A stretch of 64,000 nt of DNA from Spinacia oleracea. Lineage: Eukaryota; Streptophyta; Magnoliopsida; Caryophyllales; Amaranthaceae. Position 1 is the first letter of the stretch; each line of letters opens with the position of its first letter. The DNA lies in NCBI RefSeq assembly GCF_020520425.1, contig NC_079487.1, forward strand, positions 104,504,141-104,568,140. Reading direction: 5' to 3'. Below, piece by piece: positions 59,910 to 64,000 of the stretch. Position numbers and translations under genes: made by a program. A model generated the notes under the pieces. That model was not told the DNA's origin. It searched no databases and worked only from the letters and a program-made list of their open reading frames with translations.

Positions 59910-62900
59910 ATGGAGGAGGATTACAGGGATCTAGAGATGGGCGACATTGTTCCGCCCCCATCGCCATTATCCCGAACAGTTTACATGTCGAATAATTCAG
60001 GAAGGACATTGCTAGTTTCCAGCCCTACATCATCAAGTAAGAAGAAACGGTCACCTGAATCCGTCAGCCGATCATTAGGGTCAGCTTCTTTCAAAAACAT
60101 CTTGACGATTAATAGCAACAGATCATTCGACATCGATAACAACAGCTCACCATCAACGACACCGCGTACGGTTATAATGTCGAATACTGGTAAAGCATTG
60201 GTTGTATCGAGTTCAGCAAAGTCTTTAGGGTTATCCGACTCTTGTAAGTCGTTAGTATTTTCCGAGTCAGGGAAACGGGTCGATCAAAAGAGGAAGTATG
60301 TGAAACAGGTCACCGGGAAGCATAAGGATACGGAGCTCCACCTTGCGGCGCAGAGAGGTGACGTGGAGGTGGTGCTGGATATTTTGGAGGAGATTGATGC
60401 TCAGATGATGGGAACGATGAATGGGGCTGAGTTTGATACGGAATTGGAAGATATACGTTCCGCCATTGTTAATGAGGTTAATGAGCTTGGTGAAACACCG
60501 TTGTTTAGAGCTGCGGAGAGAGGACATATTGATGTGGTGAAGGCTCTTTTGCCTTATACGACAATTGAAGGCATTTCTGCTAAGAATCAAGTTGGGTTCA
60601 CTGCCTTGCATGTTGCAGCCGGCCAAGGTCATGAAGGTATGAATTGAATAAACTGTTTTGGTTGACATTAACATATATTACTGCCTATATTATGAAAATG
60701 TTCATGTTTTTTTTATCTAGAAAAAGTATATTCATGTAAGTGAAAGGGATTTGGAGATAGATCGAATAGCTTTTGGGTGTGAATTAGAGCTCTGATTATT
60801 TCAAAAAGCTAACGTGAGAGTAAGGTGTTTGATTATGAGATCAAGTTATGGAGAAAATAGCTAGCTTTCTGAGGCGAATTAGAGGTTTTAATATTTTAGA
60901 AAGCTAATTGGAGCTAGTGTTTGATTATGTGAGGTTTGGAAAAGAGATTTGGGATGAAAAACTAATTTTGCATTAGAGTTTGAGCAAGTGGCCATAAGAC
61001 AACTTTGTCCTACATCAAGCCAATGTCTTTAATGGTCATTTTGCACATGAAATGACAAACATGTAACAACTAATTTACCAAACCCTTTATACAAAAATAG
61101 AATTAATTCAATTAACTAGTCAAAGCAACTAACAGCTAACGGTTAACCGTTAATTGCCAAATAAGGCCATAGTTTTTGGTAGAAAATAAATGTGTTTATT
61201 CTCATGTTAAGTTAATGCGATTATTGTGATGCTAATAAATAAGATAGTTCTCTGAGTATTGTTTTGCTGTTCAAGCACCTTGTAATCTTGTATTAACAAG
61301 TACGATATATAAATATACAGGTATTGTGCAGGTGTTATTGGATTGTGAACCAGAATTAAGCAACACTTTGGGTCAATCCAACGCAACTCCTCTAATATCT
61401 GCAGCAATTAGAGGTCATCTAGGAGTAGTAAAAGTGTTGTTGTCACAAAATTCAAACTTACTAGAGATTCCTAAATCAAACGGGAAGAACGCACTACATT
61501 TATCAGCTCGACAAGGGCATGTAGACATTGTAAGAGCATTGTTGAAGAAGGATCCACAACTAGCCAAAAGAACTGACAAGAAAGGACAGACTGCACTTCA
61601 TATGGCTGTCAAAGGTCATAGTGCTCAAGTTGTCAGGTTGTTACTTCGAGCAGATCCCACCATTGTCATGCTTCTTGATAAGTTTGGAAACGCAGCGTTG
61701 CATGTAGCAACCAGGAAAAAACGGGTTGAGGTAACTATTTCTCTACTCAACTTCCTTACTTGTAGTTTTGAATCACTTAAAACGATTAAGAAATGAAACA
61801 GATATCTTAGTTTTAACATGAACTCAGAAAATTGTGAAGAGTTACGCTCCGTTTGGTTTGTTGTAAAACGTTTTTAATGCAAAATGATTTTTCATGAAAA
61901 TATATATTTTTCAACCCAGAGTCTGGGACCATCCAGAAGATCGCCTAGTTTTCATTTGTTTGGTTCCTTAATGAGAGAAGATGATGATCAAAGATTGAGG
62001 TAAAGAAAGGAGAGGGAGTTAAGGGGGAGGAGGAAAAGTGGTTTCCCTCTCTTTCAAATGGAAAAGATTTTTCCGTTTTTGAGGGAGTTATGGAAAATTA
62101 TTGAACAACGTAACATAAAATGATTGAAAAGGGAAAAATCGATTTTCATGAAAACATTTTACACCCTACCAAACGGAGTCTTAATGTTTCTAACACAAAA
62201 ACATAGTTTAAGGTAGTTGGTTTACCAAAATCAAAGTAATAAGTGCAATAGTGATCTTAAAATTTTCAATAAACTGACTTATTTCTCCAGTGAGTAATTT
62301 ATTTGACATTCATGGATCGAGTTATAGCATTTTGGAGGTTAAAAGAAAGCGAATAGTGAATCGTTTGCATTGTGCAGATAGTCAATGAACTCCTCCTCCT
62401 ACCAGAAACCAATGTAAATGCATTGACAAGAGACCGGAAAACTGCCATGGATATTGCAGAAGGGCTACCTCTATCAGTAGAAATAACAGAGATAAGGGAT
62501 TGTCTGATGCGAAATGGTGGAGTGAAAGCTAACGAATTGAACCAGACAAGGGATGAACTTCGAAAAACTGTGACAGAAATCCAAAAAGATGTCCACTCTC
62601 AACTTGAACAAACTCGAAGAACCAACAAAAATGTAAACGGAATTGCCAAAGAGTTAAAAAAGCTACACAGAGAAGGAATCAACAATGCAACAAACTCAGT
62701 AACTGTTGTTGCAGTACTTTTCGCAACTGTGGCATTCGCTGCCATTTTTACAGTTCCAGGTGGGGATTATAATTCAGGAACAGCTGTGGTGGCTAGCAGA
62801 ACTTCATTTAAGGTGTTCTTCATCTTTAACGCGATTGCACTCTTTACATCTTTGTCGGTGGTGGTGGTTCAGATAACAGTGGTGAGGGGTGAGACTAAAT

Positions 62901-63217
62901 CTGAGAGGAAAGTGGTTGAAGTGATCAATAAGTTGATGTGGTTGGCTTCAGTATGTACTAGTGTTTCATTTGTTTCATCATCTTATATAGTTGTAGGACG
63001 ACATTACGCGTGGGCTGCTGTTTTTGTTACTATTTTAGGTGCAGGGGTTATGGGAGGGGTGCTTGGTACCATGACTTATTTTGTTGTTAAGTATAAAAGG
63101 ATCAGAAAAGTGAGGAGGAAAGAGAAATCATCAAGGAAAGCTGCTACTCAATCACTTCATGATCATACTGATGTACTTTCTGAAGATTCTGCTGTTAATG
63201 CAATCTATGCAATCTGA
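59910..63217 (+). CDS. ITN1: Ankyrin-repeat PGG-domain membrane protein, ITN1-like
   Basis: Three exons, 59910-60636, 61321-61730 and 62378-63217, give 1,977 nt and 658 residues. The N terminus (1-130) is serine-rich and unstructured. About seven ankyrin repeats follow, including TELHLAAQRGDVEVV, TPLFRAAERGHIDVV, NALHLSARQGHVDIV and TALHMAVKG. The C terminus is a PGG domain with four predicted membrane helices, starting VTVVAVLFATVAFAAIFTVPGG and ending near residue 625. The strong match, including the AEGLPLS linker, LHREGINNATNSVT and the C-terminal AI, fits Arabidopsis ITN1 (INCREASED TOLERANCE TO NaCl 1). ITN1 acts at the plasma membrane in salt-stress and ABA-linked ROS signalling. Function here is inferred from family. 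The N terminus is longer than in Arabidopsis. Confidence 0.92.
60760..61175. mobile_element. MITE-like segment in ITN1-like intron 1
   Basis: The right part (cggttaaccgttaattgcc near 61140-61158) resembles the common plant MITE end that reads ggcaattaacggttaaccg in reverse. Repeated gtgtttgattatg words occur at the left. I could not define a left TIR or a duplication. Confidence 0.35.
61845..62180. mobile_element. Tourist-like MITE in ITN1-like intron 2
   Basis: Ends cgctccgtttggtttgttg and, in reverse complement, gactccgtttggtagggtg form a TIR that continues into tgtaaaa and tttcatgaaaa words. TTA flanks it at 61842-61844 and 62181-62183, as in PIF/Harbinger elements. Confidence 0.8.
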
Positions 63218-64000
63218 TGAACATTAAACAACCATTACTTGTGTTCAGTACGCGATATATCCTCCCAATTAAAGACAAGAGGCTTTACTGGTTGATTGAT
63301 CATCTTCAAAGCTCGAAAAGCATGGATTTATGAAGGGGAGAAACTTTGGAAAGAAGAACTACAATAGAAGTAATTAATGAAGTGTTTCTTCTTCAGAACA
63401 TCATTGGAACAAATTGAAGAGTTCATAGTTGTGTACTTGGCTTTCTTGTGATTGTTCTAAAACAGGGTTGCTTTAAACAAGAACCAAAAACCATCAGATT
63501 TTGGGGGAAAAAAAAAGTTTAAGAGTAGGAAAGCAAATACAGTAGGTGAAGTAAAACTGTCAGATTTGCATGTTTCATCTTTCAATTCATGTTTGTTTAA
63601 CTTTGTATAATTATCTAAATGGTTTCAACATGCAATTTTTATCCGATAATTTCAACGTTGATTTAAAGTTCCTCTCAAACTCTTGTATCATTTTATATAG
63701 GAAAAATTAACGTCATCATCCTAACTATAATCACATACATTTCATGATTTCATCTACTGCTAGAATAATGAAGAGTCCGACTCGTCACTAGAATATGATA
63801 CTTGAACGGTATCATGACATAGGTGCAAGAAATGGTGTAAATGTGTAATAACGTCATCATCCTAACTATAATCACACCATTTCAAGTCTTTACACATAGG
63901 TGCAAAATTGGTTTGGAAAGGAAAAAATGGACCGGGCTGGATTGCAAGTCTTTCGGTCGATTTTTGGTCCAATATGGTCCAAAATCCTTTCAAAACCGGT
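63218..64000. other. 3' UTR and downstream flank of the ITN1-like gene
   Basis: The first few hundred bases probably hold the 3' UTR. A phrase of about 30 bp (taacgtcatcatcctaac) occurs twice, near 63708 and 63850, in direct orientation. No gene is seen. Confidence 0.5.

Overview
This is a plant nuclear window. It contains spliced genes with GT-AG introns, an SD1-type S-locus lectin receptor kinase pair, an ITN1-like ankyrin/PGG protein, and a dense layer of plant transposons (L1-type LINE, CACTA, Ty1/copia, Helitrons, hAT, Mutator, Tourist and Stowaway MITEs, a tRNA-derived SINE). The transposon style and frequent 'actccgta' words suggest a Caryophyllales species of the Amaranthaceae (spinach, beet or quinoa group). 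That placement is an inference from style, not from a database match.

Layout. 1-3650 is a transposon graveyard: a long-TIR element, then a MITE carrying a Helitron. 3648-13710 is one LINE with a 15-bp target-site duplication, split by a 3.95-kb CACTA element that carries two decayed phytocystatin fragments. 13922-19461 is a six-exon gene for a predicted mitochondrial RRM-like protein, whose start codon lies about 200 bp downstream of the LINE. 20181-23282 (minus) is an intact seven-exon receptor kinase. 24087-29567 holds a SINE, a FAR1-like fragment, a transposon gag-like gene split by a hAT MITE, and a truncated LTR. 29738-32860 (minus) is the second, also intact, receptor kinase. Its 5'-UTR intron holds an 11.7-kb copia element (33120-44816), and the left LTR of that element carries its own insertion. 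45400-49200 is intergenic with small insertions. 49265-50857 (minus) encodes an NFRKB-like winged-helix protein. 53318-53869 (minus) encodes a small Tudor/AT-hook protein behind a long 5'-UTR intron. 57192-59106 is a Helitron. 59910-63217 is the ITN1-like gene.

How the parts fit together. The host genes look unrelated (organelle RNA binding, cell-surface perception, chromatin, membrane ankyrin stress signalling). I see no operon-like or cluster-like pathway. The strongest biology is evolutionary layering. The receptor-kinase block duplicated in tandem, then a copia element landed in one copy, then a TIR element landed in one LTR of that copia. In each case an undisturbed paralogous copy in the same window preserves the pre-insertion sequence. 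I did not find a convincing new biosynthetic or defence system. The most noteworthy observations are the CACTA-captured cystatin fragments, the retrotransposon-filled 5'-UTR intron, the GC-rich hairpin minisatellite in the copia leader, and two near-zero-length retroposition footprints.
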